Assembly (NCBI GenBank): GCA_017614995.1
Contig: JAGAAX010000008.1
Span: forward strand, 1-32,597
Source of the DNA: Spirochaetaceae bacterium
Lineage (GTDB): Bacteria > Spirochaetota > Spirochaetia > Treponematales > Treponemataceae
Direction of reading: 5' to 3'
Length of the DNA stretch: 32,597 nt
In this document: positions 15,697-24,077 of the stretch, one piece after another
Layout: each line of letters begins with the position of its first letter
Position numbering within the stretch: the stretch's first letter is position 1
Position numbers and translations under genes: made by a program
The notes under the pieces: generated by a model
Told to the model about the DNA's origin: nothing
The model's input: only the letters and a program-made list of their open reading frames with translations
Database searches by the model: none

Positions 15697-17076
15697 TCAC
15701 ACCACGCCGAGCAAATTCTTGTAGAATTCGACTGTCTTGAGCAGCGTTTCTATGCTGATTTTTTCGTCGATGCCATGAATCATGGCGCGGTCAGCTTTGG
15801 ACATGTACATGCCGCTGAATCTGTAGACTTTGTCTGTAATGGCGCAGTAATGCCTTGAGTCGCTGCACGCAAGCATGAGATATGGACTTACAAGAATTTC
15901 AGGCCAAGTCTTGTGCACAACCTCACTGAGCGACTTCCACTGCCAGCAGTCTGTGTCAGATTCTATAGAAGGATTGTTTGCGCTTACAACATTTACGCTT
16001 ATCTCAGCTTTTTTGCCGGCGGCTTTGCGTGCGATTTTCTCAATACGGGTTTTAGCTTTTTCTACGGTGTCGCTTCCGAGAAGCCTGAAATTTATTCCGG
16101 CTGAAGCCTTTGACGGAAGCACATTGTAAGAGCTGCTGCCGTCAAGCATTGTTACCGCGCAAGTTGTGTGAAGCATTGCGTTAAGCTCGCCGCCCAAAGC
16201 AGAAGATGCAAAACTTAAAAGCGGCTTTGTAAGCCACAAATTGCAAAGCAAAAATTTGAGCACAGGGTTCTTGTTGTTTTTGCCCATAATTTTGAAAAGC
16301 TGCTTTACAGGCGCAGTAAATTCTGCCTTGCATGGGGCTTTTTCAATCTGACAGACGATTTTGCCGGCAAGCCCTGCCGCTGAACTTTTTGGCGGTGCAG
16401 ACGCGTGTCCGCTTTTTCCCTTAACAACAACGTCCATAAAGACAGAGCCTTTTTCAGCAGTGCCAATCATCGCACAGCGTTTGTCTACGCCCGGAAAGAC
16501 GTTGTCAACTATTGCGCCGCCCTCGTCGAGCACAAAATCTACAGAAATGCCGTTAGTCTTGAACCATTCGACAATTTCGTTGCAAGTTGCGCCGTTTATT
16601 TCCTCTTCGCCGCTAAAGCAGAGATAAAGGTCATGCTTGGGTTTCCAGCCTGAAAGCAGAGAAGCTTCAACGGCTTCAAGACAGGCACATAAAGTGCCTT
16701 TTGTGTCCATTGTGCCGCGCCCGCGTATATAGCCGTCAGCGACATCGCCTGCAAACGGCTCAAAAGACCATTTTTCTTTTTCAGCCGGAACAACATCGTA
16801 ATGCGCCATAAGCACAACCGCATGTTTTGCGTCTGATGCACCGTCAGCAGAACCGCTGCCAGTGCCGCTTATTTTGTGCACGATTCCAGTTTTTCCGACT
16901 TTATAAAATTCGCAGGCTGAATAAATCTTTGGAAAAATCTCTTTGAGCAGGGCGCGGAATTTTTCAAATTCGTTCCACTCAACAAGTGAACCGTCAAGAT
17001 TAGAAACAGTCTTACACTGAATCATTCTGCACATATCTGAGACAATTTTCTGTTTTTCAGTTTCTGTAAAAGTCAT
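15697..17076 (-). CDS. M20-family metallopeptidase (carboxypeptidase S type)
   Basis: Di-zinc hydrolase that cleaves small peptides or N-acyl amino acids in the cytosol. Metal and catalytic motifs are in order: MAHYDVVP, GRGTMDTKG (bridging Asp), FSGEEEI (catalytic Glu followed by a metal Glu), the Asp of VLDEGGAI, and MIHGIDE near the end (last His). The lid or dimerisation domain runs from about 215 to 370 (KGKSGHASAPPKSS). Length 459 fits the Gly-X carboxypeptidase group. No signal peptide. It follows two membrane genes on the same strand with a 15-base gap, so its substrate may be what they transport (inference). Confidence 0.9.
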   Translation of the reverse strand: MTFTETEKQKIVSDMCRMIQCKTVSNLDGSLVEWNEFEKFRALLKEIFPKIYSACEFYKVGKTGIVHKISGTGSGSADGASDAKHAVVLMAHYDVVPAEKEKWSFEPFAGDVADGYIRGRGTMDTKGTLCACLEAVEASLLSGWKPKHDLYLCFSGEEEINGATCNEIVEWFKTNGISVDFVLDEGGAIVDNVFPGVDKRCAMIGTAEKGSVFMDVVVKGKSGHASAPPKSSAAGLAGKIVCQIEKAPCKAEFTAPVKQLFKIMGKNNKNPVLKFLLCNLWLTKPLLSFASSALGGELNAMLHTTCAVTMLDGSSSYNVLPSKASAGINFRLLGSDTVEKAKTRIEKIARKAAGKKAEISVNVVSANNPSIESDTDCWQWKSLSEVVHKTWPEILVSPYLMLACSDSRHYCAITDKVYRFSGMYMSKADRAMIHGIDEKISIETLLKTVEFYKNLLGVV

Positions 17077-17091
17077 TTGAGTACACCGATT

Positions 17092-17751
17092 TTAGAGAAT
17101 GCCCTTTTTGTACATTATTCTTGAAGCGGCAAGCGCAATTAAGATTCCGACCGGAACAAGCACACCGACAGAACTTGCAAGAGACGGAACAGCCACAAAA
17201 AGCACAACCATGAACAGCACAGGCGCAACCGAAACTTTCCAGTTTCTGCTTATATAGACTGTGCCAAGACCGCCGAACAGCGACGGCATAATGTTGTCAA
17301 ACGCGGGTTTAAGCTTTGCAGAACCGAGAAGCGGCTGAAGCGGCACAAAAAGAAAGATACCGGCTGCAATAATAAGCGTAGTAACAATAGAAGCGGTCGC
17401 AATCGCAATTGTAGAAATAATCTCGCCCTCTTCGCTGTTCGACTTTACGCCTGCGCTTTCCATTGCATTGAGCGCGGCAGGCACTTTTAAAGCAGTTACG
17501 TTGCCCGTAACAAAGCTCAAATATGTTCCGCCAGTACCGAGCATCGGCGTAAAAGTGATTATCTCTATAATGCCGACTGTCCAGTAAATCGGCGCAACAC
17601 CGAGAAGCCCTTTTAAGACCGCGCCCAAAGACGGCCAAGCATCATAATAAAGGCAGATTGCAACAGGCACAAAAAGAATTACACAGACTGCGCTCCAAAT
17701 CCAAATCTGCCCTGCCCTATGTGATTTTTCAATATATTCATCGTAAGTCAT
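17092..17751 (-). CDS. Integral membrane protein, partner of the DUF5058 protein
   Basis: 219 residues with about five or six hydrophobic segments (near 17-37, 48-66, 115-140, 166-182, 185-213). A glycine/threonine-rich loop GTGGTYLSFVTGN (about 72-84) may line a substrate path. An AGGGGA ribosome site precedes the ATG. I do not recognise a named function. The gene lies between the DUF5058 gene and the M20 peptidase with gaps of 24 and 15 bases, so the two membrane proteins probably form one transporter-like complex. Confidence 0.75.
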   Translation of the reverse strand: MTYDEYIEKSHRAGQIWIWSAVCVILFVPVAICLYYDAWPSLGAVLKGLLGVAPIYWTVGIIEIITFTPMLGTGGTYLSFVTGNVTALKVPAALNAMESAGVKSNSEEGEIISTIAIATASIVTTLIIAAGIFLFVPLQPLLGSAKLKPAFDNIMPSLFGGLGTVYISRNWKVSVAPVLFMVVLFVAVPSLASSVGVLVPVGILIALAASRIMYKKGIL

Positions 17752-17775
17752 TTGTTTTCCCCTGAACTAAACGCG

Positions 17776-18504
17776 TTAAACACCGAACAAAGGCGCGGCA
17801 ATTACGGCAAATGCCATTGAAAGAAGCATCGAAAACGGCATAGCGTAGTTTTCAAGCCATGCGATTTTGGCTTTTTTAACTAGCAGACCGCAGACACACA
17901 TAATCAAAGCTGAAACAAAAAGCACCGCAACAGGCAGAAACCCGGTAACGCCTTCGCGCACATGGCTGAAAACCATGCCGCTGAATGCTGAAATCATGCC
18001 CATAAAAAGAGACGTCATAAAAATGTCGCCCCACTTTGCGTCTTTAGTTTGAATCTTTACAACGCCTTTCTGGATTTTCTTAATGAGCAGCGGCGTGCCC
18101 AAAACACTTGGAAGAATGCCGAGCGTCATAACCCAGGCGATGGCTGTAAATATTTTTGGGTCTTGTATCATTTCAGAAAGCGAAATATGAAGCGCATTTG
18201 CCGTTGATGTTGCGGCCGGCAGCTCATAAGTGATTGCGCCGATGACACTCAGGCGCACCCACGGCAGCGGCAGCCCCAAAAACTGCGACAATGTAACGAC
18301 GCCGAGCAGAATAGAAAAAGCCGGTGCAACGGTGAATATCGCCGTCGAACCGATAGTTTTCCATATAACATGCATATCCATATTTATGGCTTTTGCCCTT
18401 AAAATTGAACGGATAAGAAAAAACACAGACTGCGCCAGAACAAACAAAATGACGCAGCCTGCCAGTACATACAAAAATATGCTGTTTGGGTTAAAACTAC
18501 TCAT
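17776..18504 (-). CDS. DUF5058-family membrane protein
   Basis: 242 residues with six or seven predicted membrane segments. The stretch PWVRLSVIGAITYELPAA (about 80-97) matches the signature I associate with DUF5058, a family of unknown function often beside peptidases and another membrane protein. First gene of a three-gene unit: DUF5058, partner membrane protein, M20 peptidase. Start choice: ATG 18504 has no Shine-Dalgarno sequence (upstream reads ATCTCCT), but a -10 box ends seven bases before it, so translation may be leaderless. Confidence 0.8.
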   Translation of the reverse strand: MSSFNPNSIFLYVLAGCVILFVLAQSVFFLIRSILRAKAINMDMHVIWKTIGSTAIFTVAPAFSILLGVVTLSQFLGLPLPWVRLSVIGAITYELPAATSTANALHISLSEMIQDPKIFTAIAWVMTLGILPSVLGTPLLIKKIQKGVVKIQTKDAKWGDIFMTSLFMGMISAFSGMVFSHVREGVTGFLPVAVLFVSALIMCVCGLLVKKAKIAWLENYAMPFSMLLSMAFAVIAAPLFGV

Positions 18505-18511
18505 AGGAGAT

Positions 18512-18541
18512 ATTTTAGCACCTTATAAGGCCAAATGTCGA
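18512..18541 (-). promoter_or_regulatory. Promoter of the DUF5058 operon
   Basis: On the minus strand: TCGACA (18541-18536), an 18-base spacer, and TGCTAAAAT (extended -10 ending at 18512), then seven bases to the ATG at 18504. Confidence 0.6.
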
Positions 18542-18671
18542 GTTTTTCAAAAAAATTAACATGAAGTGTAATCTTTGAAACATGCACTATCTGGCGGGTC
18601 CCAGCGACGGAAAAAATAAGGAAACCTTCCCACAGGGCGCCTTTGTACCTTTGTGCATCAGCTTTTAAGAC

Positions 18672-18760
18672 ACACGTCTGTACCCCCGTTAGATTTTGTA
18701 CACCAGCCGGGGATTTTCAAGGGGGGGCACCCCTTGAACGGTGCTGGGGAAGATAGGGGT
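18672..18760. repeat. Nested palindrome with G-tracts
   Basis: Outer ACCCC (18672-18676) pairs with GGGGT (18756-18760). Middle CCAGC (18703-18707) pairs with GCTGG (18743-18747). The inner 9-base arms are TTCAAGGGG (18716-18724) and CCCCTTGAA (18730-18738), with loop GGGCA. Confidence 0.7.
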
Positions 18761-18762
18761 TA

Positions 18763-18810
18763 AAGGGGAAAGAAACCCCCGCTTCCGAGTAGAGGGGTGT
18801 CTTTCCCCTT
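18763..18810 (-). terminator. Strong hairpin after galM
   Basis: Arms AAGGGGAAAG (18763-18772) and CTTTCCCCTT (18801-18810) are perfect, with an inner ACCCC/GGGGT stem (18775-18779, 18794-18798) across a two-base internal loop. It begins three bases after the galM stop on the minus strand, so it probably ends that transcript, though no proper T-run follows. It may equally be a copy of the dispersed palindrome type seen nearby. Confidence 0.55.
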
Positions 18811-18813
18811 AGT

Positions 18814-19860
18814 TTAGAGCCAACTAAAGCTCAGCACTGTCTGGGCGTCGAATTCTTCGCCGGGGTGAAGGATACATGACGGGAAATTGTCGTGGTTCGG
18901 GGCATCAGGGAACTGCTGTGTTTCAAGGCAGAAGCCCTCGTTAGGCTGGTGAATCTGGCCGTATTTGCCTGCACTGCCGCCAAGAGAACCGCCTGCATAG
19001 AACTGCACGCCCGGCTGGTTTGTTGAAACGAGCATTGAACGGCCGCTTGTCGGTTCGTAGACGGCGGCACAAACTGAAAGGCCGTTGCCCTCAACGCGGT
19101 TGATTACAAAATTGTGGTCATAGCCACCCTTTACTTTTGCAAAATCTTTTCCGATTGGCTTTGCCTTTCTAAAATCAAATGCCTTGTCTTTGTCAACAGA
19201 GGTCAATTCACCTGTAGGAATCAAATCCGGTGTAACGGCAAGATAAGCATCAGCATTAAGCATAAGCTCGTGGTCAAAAATCTTGTTATGAGAATTTCCT
19301 GTAAGATTGAAATATGTGTGGTTCGTAAAATTGACCGGTGTATCTCTGTCTGTCCAGGCTTTATATTCCATGAGAATTTCGTTTTTCTTGTTGAGAAGAT
19401 AAGTAACTTCTATAAGCAGATTGCCCGGGAAGCCTTGCTCTCCGTTGCGGCTTGTGCGTGTAAAGCGCACACCCATCGCGTCGGCAGTTTCAATTTCTTC
19501 AGCATCAAAAAGCATTTTGTCATAGCCGCGGAAACCGCCATGAAGCATGTTCTTGCCGTCATTTACGTCAAGCTTATAGGTCTTGTCGTTCAGCTTGAAA
19601 GAAGCACCGCCGATTCGGTTTGCAAAACGTCCGATGAATGCGCCGAAGAATGGGCCGCCATGGCTGTTGATGTAGCCGGTCAAATCAGAATAGCCTAAAA
19701 CTATGTCTTCTTTAGCCCCTGTCTTTGAAGGCACAATAATGCTTGTGATTGTGCATCCGAAATTAGTTACAGAAAAAGACATGTCTGCATTTTTGATTGT
19801 GTACAGATGTACCTTTTCTCCAGTTGAGAGAACGCCGAATTTTGTTCTTTTGATTTTCAT
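18814..19860 (-). CDS. galM: Aldose 1-epimerase (mutarotase)
   Basis: Interconverts the alpha and beta anomers of galactose, glucose and related sugars in the cytosol. H107 (LHGG) and H181 (FTNHTYFNL) are the substrate and acid residues, and E313 (CLETQQFPDAPN) is the catalytic base. R80 neighbourhood GRFANRI and the C-terminal LHPGEEF also fit. Length 348 is normal, with no signal peptide. The ribosome site is GCAGGAAA before the ATG. It appears to be a single-gene unit with its own terminator-like hairpin; no other Leloir genes are in the window. Confidence 0.95.
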   Translation of the reverse strand: MKIKRTKFGVLSTGEKVHLYTIKNADMSFSVTNFGCTITSIIVPSKTGAKEDIVLGYSDLTGYINSHGGPFFGAFIGRFANRIGGASFKLNDKTYKLDVNDGKNMLHGGFRGYDKMLFDAEEIETADAMGVRFTRTSRNGEQGFPGNLLIEVTYLLNKKNEILMEYKAWTDRDTPVNFTNHTYFNLTGNSHNKIFDHELMLNADAYLAVTPDLIPTGELTSVDKDKAFDFRKAKPIGKDFAKVKGGYDHNFVINRVEGNGLSVCAAVYEPTSGRSMLVSTNQPGVQFYAGGSLGGSAGKYGQIHQPNEGFCLETQQFPDAPNHDNFPSCILHPGEEFDAQTVLSFSWL

Positions 19861-19970
19861 TTTTGCATTTCCTGCCGATAATTTTAGAGTGGGTGGATAT
19901 GAGCAGTAAGCTCAAAGCAACAAAAGAAGTATAACGCAAGTTTCCGCGCTTGCATAGGATTTTAGTAAAA

Positions 19971-20261
19971 ATGATTGGTTCAAGTTTTCGTACAAAATCT
20001 TCCGCTTATGTAAACTCACGTGTAAATTATAATTCTGTTCCGCGGGAACTCTACAAAGATTTCAGAAGGCTTGGACTTGCTCCGGGCGCTTCGCTTGCAG
20101 TGTGCAAATCTGCGCAGCGCAATCTGATGAAGATTCACCACCCTGACAGACACGCCGAAAGCCGCTACAGCTTCTATGTAGCAACTCAGATTACTTCCAC
20201 TATAAACGAAGCATTTCAAAGAATCGAAGTCTGGTACACAAAAGGCAAGCTCGACGACTAG
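19971..20261 (+). CDS. Minimal J-domain protein
   Basis: A 96-residue protein consisting of an N-terminal basic stretch and one J domain. The HPD motif is at 57-59 (IHHPDRH), preceded by an AQRNLMK helix and followed by a helix ending INEAFQRIEVW. J domains stimulate DnaK-type ATPases. There is no Gly/Phe, zinc-finger or client-binding region, so it would need another protein for client choice. The frame opens at a TTG at 19950; ATG 19971 is preferred because it follows an AGGA, although the spacing of 11 is long. Its end lies opposite the 3' tail of a broken minus-strand gene. Confidence 0.75.
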   Translation: MIGSSFRTKSSAYVNSRVNYNSVPRELYKDFRRLGLAPGASLAVCKSAQRNLMKIHHPDRHAESRYSFYVATQITSTINEAFQRIEVWYTKGKLDD

Positions 20262-20517
20262 TCTTCAGCGTCGGCGCCGAAATGCCGTATTCGCTTAGAA
20301 GCGCAAGCACGTCGCGCGCATCAGCTTCGCCAAAGCCTGCCCTGCCGCCGCCCCAGACACAATCAGCCGGTGCGCCGTAAATCGAGCCGATGTCGCACCA
20401 GCTATAAAACATTTCGCGGTGCTTGCGGAAAAGCGGCAAAAAGACGCTGTAAAGCTCATAAAACTCAAACAGCCCCGGCAAATGATAATGCGCCGTCAGA
20501 TTATGCTGATTCTTCAT
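20200..20517 (-). pseudogene. Apparent 5' fragment of a longer conserved gene
   Basis: The first 80 or so residues look like the start of a real protein: MKNQHNLTAHYHLPGL, then WCDIGSIYGAPADCVWGGGR and LLSEYGISA. From memory this matches the N-terminus of an uncharacterised family of about 300 or more residues, not verified here. After GISA (near 20270) the sequence becomes basic and unstructured (KTSRRACLL) and runs antisense into the J-domain gene before stopping at 20200. The start has a good ribosome site (AGAGGAAAAG) 24 bases after the dcd stop. A deletion or rearrangement next to the J-domain gene probably removed the rest. Confidence 0.5.
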
Positions 20518-20541
20518 CAGTTCTTTTCCTCTGTCTAAAGT

Positions 20542-21090
20542 TCAGCCTTTATAGAAATAATCTTTTCCAAGTTCATCGGCTTTTAGGCTTGAGCGCGAGA
20601 CAGTCGGTTCGGTCTGCCCTTGATATCTGCCTCTGTAAAGAAAGTCTACATCTCCATAAGGCTCTGAAAAATAAATCTGGCCGATAAGCATGTCCGGGTA
20701 AATCTTGACAGGTTTGATGCAGAAAATTTCAAGCGTATAGTTGCCGTCAAAGCCGATGTCGCCGAAACCGGCAGTTGCATGAATAAGAATTCCAAGCCGC
20801 CCCACGGAGCTTCTGCCGTCAACGGCGGAAATGTACTTATCAGTTGCAACCCTCTCGACAATATTGCCGATGTAAAGCTCGCCGGGCTGTAAGATAAAGC
20901 CTTCTTTTGGAATCTCTATAACTTTTGAAGGATTGTCTTTTTCAAAATCAAGTACTTCTTCAGTATATACTTTCAACGTGCCGCCGAGCCTTACGTTATA
21001 GCTGTTGGGGTTCAGCTGGCTTTTGTCAAACGGCGTAATTTGAATTCCGCCGTTCTCAACTTCTTCTAATATTTTGCTGCCAGTCAGCAT
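20542..21090 (-). CDS. dcd: dCTP deaminase
   Basis: Converts dCTP to dUTP (or directly to dUMP in bifunctional members) for thymidylate synthesis. The trimeric dUTPase-like fold is shown by DGRSSVGRLGILIHATAG (91-108), then FDGNYTLEIF with catalytic E121. The nucleotide-binding end YQGQTEPTVSR is at about 156-166. Length 182 is typical. AAGGAG lies seven bases before the ATG. Whether it also hydrolyses the triphosphate cannot be settled by eye. It follows a small membrane protein gene in the long minus-strand operon. Confidence 0.93.
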   Translation of the reverse strand: MLTGSKILEEVENGGIQITPFDKSQLNPNSYNVRLGGTLKVYTEEVLDFEKDNPSKVIEIPKEGFILQPGELYIGNIVERVATDKYISAVDGRSSVGRLGILIHATAGFGDIGFDGNYTLEIFCIKPVKIYPDMLIGQIYFSEPYGDVDFLYRGRYQGQTEPTVSRSSLKADELGKDYFYKG

Positions 21091-21128
21091 TGCAGCTCCT
21101 TTTTATAAATTGCAGGCTAAAGCCCAGT

Positions 21129-21449
21129 TTAAACAAGAATAAGCAAGGTTATTACAAACAACGAAAGTGCTGCTGAAAAAAGTGCAAAGAAATAGCCTCT
21201 TTTTTTGTTGCGCTCAATTACGAAAATCCATCCCAAAAAACAAGACCCGATAATATAAAGCGGATAAAACGCGGACAGCAGCCACAAAAGCCGAACCAGC
21301 AACTCCAACAGATTAAAACTCAGCGGAGCATCTGCCGCGCTCATAATAGAAGCCATGAATATCAGCGGAGAAGGAAGCAAGGCTACACAATCAATAACCA
21401 AGATTATTCCAAAAAAAAATTTTTGTTTCAATGTTCCTTGCATTTTCAC
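21129..21449 (-). CDS. Small membrane protein, 106 residues
   Basis: Not recognised. Three hydrophobic segments are visible (about 11-35, 47-76, 84-106), with a basic RNKKRG loop before the last. The frame begins with GTG at 21449, placed six bases after GGAGAAAAGT; an ATG two codons later is the alternative. The gene lies 42 bases after the response regulator and 38 before dcd, on the same strand, so it is likely co-transcribed. Confidence 0.6.
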   Translation of the reverse strand: MKMQGTLKQKFFFGIILVIDCVALLPSPLIFMASIMSAADAPLSFNLLELLVRLLWLLSAFYPLYIIGSCFLGWIFVIERNKKRGYFFALFSAALSLFVITLLILV

Positions 21450-21491
21450 TTTTCTCCATTAGCAAGCCGTAAAAGCCGGAACTGCACCGGC

Positions 21492-22856
21492 TCAATCTTC
21501 GGTGGCGTCGAGAGCCTCACCTTCTTCGGCAAGCTTGCGGTGCAGCGTCTTTCTGCCGATAGCAAGCACGTCCGCTGTCTTTGATTTATTTCCCTTATTT
21601 GCGGCAAGCGTCTCGTTAATGTAGATTTTCTCTGCCGCATCAAGCGTAAGCCCTGCCGGAATCTGTACAACGTCCTGTGCGTTGTGCTGCGAAATTGTCG
21701 GCGGAAAATCGTCTAAAGTGAGCGTATTCCCAGCGCACATAACGACGGCACTTTCCATGCAGTTGCGGAGCTGGCGTATATTGCCCGGCCAGTCGTATTT
21801 GTAGAGCGCAGCCCTTGCATGAGAATCTATTGAAGTGATGTTCTTGCCGTTTTCTTTGGCAAATTCTTTCAAGAATGCGCTTACCATAAGCGGAATATCG
21901 TCTTTGCGTTCGCGTAGAGGCGGAACGTGAATGTGCACGACATTAAGCCTGTAGTACAAATCTTCGCGGAAACGGCCTTCTGCGATTTCTTTTTCAAGGT
22001 CGCGGTTTGTAGCGGCTATAACACGAACATCAGTCTCAACGGTTTCTTCGCCGCCGACGCGCTCAAAACGCTTGTCCTGAAGAACGCGCAGAATCTTAAT
22101 CTGAACATTCTGGTCAATTTCGCCAATCTCGTCGAGGAAAATCGAACCTTCGTGCGCAAGCTCAAACCGCCCGCGTTTTCTTGCCACAGCACCTGTAAAC
22201 GCACCCTTTTCATGCCCGAAAAGCTCGCTTTCAAGCAGGCTCTCTGAAAGTGCGGCGCAGTGCACCTTTATAAGCGGCTTATCTTTGCGCGGCGAAAGAT
22301 TGTGCACAGCGTTTGCGATAAGCTCTTTGCCTACGCCACTCTCGCCGGTTATAAGCACAGAAGCCTTTGACGAAGCTACGCGGCGCACCATCTCAAAGAT
22401 TTTCTGCATTTCCGCGCTTTTGCCGATTATCGATTCAAATGTCTTGTTAGAGTCAAGTTCCTCTTTAAGCTGCCTGTGCTGAAGCGAAAGCTCGCGGTTT
22501 TGAAGCGCGCGCTTTACAATAAGCGAAAGCCTGTCAAGGTTGAGCGGCTTCGTCAAAAAGTCGTAGGCACCGGCGCGCATTGCGTCAACCGCGCTGTCAA
22601 TTGTTCCATGACCTGTTAAGACAATAACCGGCAGTCCGGGGCTTTCTGAAGTGACTTTTGCAAGCACTTCTTCGCCAGAAATGCCCGGCATACGCAAGTC
22701 TGTAATCACAAGGTCAATGTCGCCGCGCCCTACAAGCTGCAAGCCAGTCTCGCCGTCTGGCGCAAGCACCACGTTATAGCCGTCCATCTCAAGAGCGGCA
22801 GCAAGACCTTCGCGGATATTTTTTTCGTCATCTATAATCAGAATGTTAAATTTCAA
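21492..22856 (-). CDS. NtrC-type sigma-54 response regulator
   Basis: Receiver (1-118) with D9/D10, phosphoacceptor D53 and K103; AAA domain with Walker A GESGVGKE, the GAFTGA loop that contacts sigma-54 RNA polymerase, and LDEIGE; and a C-terminal Fis-type helix-turn-helix (NKGNKSKTADVLAIGRKTLHR). It should activate sigma-54 promoters when phosphorylated by the kinase encoded just upstream. The start is TTG at 22856, overlapping the kinase stop (TTGA), with GGAGAA eight bases ahead, so the pair is translationally coupled. T. pallidum has a comparable pair, TP0519/TP0520 (from memory). Confidence 0.95.
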   Translation of the reverse strand: MKFNILIIDDEKNIREGLAAALEMDGYNVVLAPDGETGLQLVGRGDIDLVITDLRMPGISGEEVLAKVTSESPGLPVIVLTGHGTIDSAVDAMRAGAYDFLTKPLNLDRLSLIVKRALQNRELSLQHRQLKEELDSNKTFESIIGKSAEMQKIFEMVRRVASSKASVLITGESGVGKELIANAVHNLSPRKDKPLIKVHCAALSESLLESELFGHEKGAFTGAVARKRGRFELAHEGSIFLDEIGEIDQNVQIKILRVLQDKRFERVGGEETVETDVRVIAATNRDLEKEIAEGRFREDLYYRLNVVHIHVPPLRERKDDIPLMVSAFLKEFAKENGKNITSIDSHARAALYKYDWPGNIRQLRNCMESAVVMCAGNTLTLDDFPPTISQHNAQDVVQIPAGLTLDAAEKIYINETLAANKGNKSKTADVLAIGRKTLHRKLAEEGEALDATED

Positions 22857-24064
22857 TTTTTCAGTTCTCCATCATATTCAATTGAACGGCGTTCTTTTTG
22901 CGGAACAGGCAGCGAAATAGTGAAAATCGTGCCTTCTCCGGGAAAAGACCTTACATCGATTTCTCCGGCGGATTCTTTTATAATCTTGTAGACCATCGTA
23001 AGCCCTAAACCCGTTCCGTTGGCTTTTGTCGTAAAATATGGCTCAAAAATGCGGCTGCAAGTCTGCTCGTCCATGCCTTCGCCGGTATCTGCAACCGAAA
23101 GAATAAAGTGGTCGTTCTTTATCTGTGTGTTTATACCCAAAATGCCGCCGTTCTTCATTGCCGCAACTGCGTTCTGCGCAAGATTTATGATTACCTGCTT
23201 AAAAAGAGCCACGTCAAGCATAAGGTTCGGCGGCTTGTCGAGCAGCTCAAGCTTTAGCTCAACTTTAGCTTTATCAAATTCAGGCTTCATAAATTCCATA
23301 AGTGAATTAATAATCTCGTTTGGGTTTACCGGCTCAAGCTTTGCCTGAATCGGTCTGACCGCAAAAAGAAAATCAACAATAATTTTGTTAAGGCGGTCAA
23401 TTTCTTCGTTGACCACATCAAGGTAGTTTTCAACAAATTTTCTGTCGGGCAGCATACCGTCACCGGCACGCGCCTTTTTGAGCGCCTTTTGTATAAGCTG
23501 AATGTGAATACTTATCGCGCCGAGCGGATTCTTGATTTCGTGCGCAACGCTCGCGGCAAGGTTGGTAAGGCTCGCAAGGCTCTCCATGCGGCGCAAAAGC
23601 GTCTGCTGGTTTCTTGCGTCTGTAACGTCTTCAATTTGAATAAGCGTGCCGACTACGCGCTTTTTCTGTACAAGAGGCAGAGCCGTAACAACGATTATAC
23701 GCACGCTGCCGCCAGCCGTCTCAAGCGTAAATTCTTCGCTTGTCTGGTTTCTGGGCTTGTCGTAAACAGAGCGCAAAAACGCGCTTATGTCAGAATCTGC
23801 AATAATGTTCCAGACCGGCGTAGTCTGACCGCGCTGTTCTGCAATGCTTACGCGCGTTGCGTTAAAAGGCAGAAGTCGCTCTGCGGTTTTGTTGGTCAAA
23901 AGCAGATTTCCGCTCTTATCGCAAATCAAAAGACCTGTGCTTAAAGATTCCATAACGGCGTCAAGAGTTTCGTTTTCCTCAAGCACCATATCAAGAAGAG
24001 ATTCAACCTGTTCATTTGAAAGTTTGGCAACTTTTTGAGCCAGACGCTTAGCATACCGACGCAT
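22853..24064 (-). CDS. Cytosolic PAS-domain sensor histidine kinase
   Basis: Partner kinase of the NtrC-type regulator. There is no membrane segment. A PAS domain (about 35-145, MESLSTGLLICDKSGNLLLTN) would sense an internal signal. The phospho-acceptor is H175 in ASVAHEIKNPLGA. The ATPase domain carries NLAQNAVAAM, VADTGEGMD and GTGLGLTMV. A 403-residue soluble NtrB-like layout suggests control by a cytosolic cue such as metabolic or flagellar assembly state, as in other PAS-NtrB-like kinases; the signal itself cannot be read. It starts 14 bases after the delta-prime stop. Confidence 0.94.
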   Translation of the reverse strand: MRRYAKRLAQKVAKLSNEQVESLLDMVLEENETLDAVMESLSTGLLICDKSGNLLLTNKTAERLLPFNATRVSIAEQRGQTTPVWNIIADSDISAFLRSVYDKPRNQTSEEFTLETAGGSVRIIVVTALPLVQKKRVVGTLIQIEDVTDARNQQTLLRRMESLASLTNLAASVAHEIKNPLGAISIHIQLIQKALKKARAGDGMLPDRKFVENYLDVVNEEIDRLNKIIVDFLFAVRPIQAKLEPVNPNEIINSLMEFMKPEFDKAKVELKLELLDKPPNLMLDVALFKQVIINLAQNAVAAMKNGGILGINTQIKNDHFILSVADTGEGMDEQTCSRIFEPYFTTKANGTGLGLTMVYKIIKESAGEIDVRSFPGEGTIFTISLPVPQKERRSIEYDGELKN

Positions 24065-24077
24065 TTTTCAGCTCTTT

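Larger units (their letters stand above)
18505..18813. other. Intergenic stretch with G/C-rich palindromes
   Basis: About 309 bases between galM and the DUF5058 operon. The right half is two complex palindromes (18672-18760 and 18763-18810), with runs of up to seven G and several C5 or G4 tracts, unlike the neighbouring DNA. The left half holds the DUF5058 promoter and a small AAGG-AAA-CCTT hairpin near 18630. No coding frame is convincing. Confidence 0.7.

Noticed and set aside
19114-19698. 194-codon open frame opposite galM
   Set aside because: It lies entirely antisense to a well-conserved gene, lacks a ribosome site and resembles no protein; it is a codon-bias shadow.
19971-20517. Toxin-antitoxin pair from the J-domain protein and the convergent small ORF
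   Set aside because: The genes are convergent, the first is a clear J domain and the second looks like a truncated larger protein.
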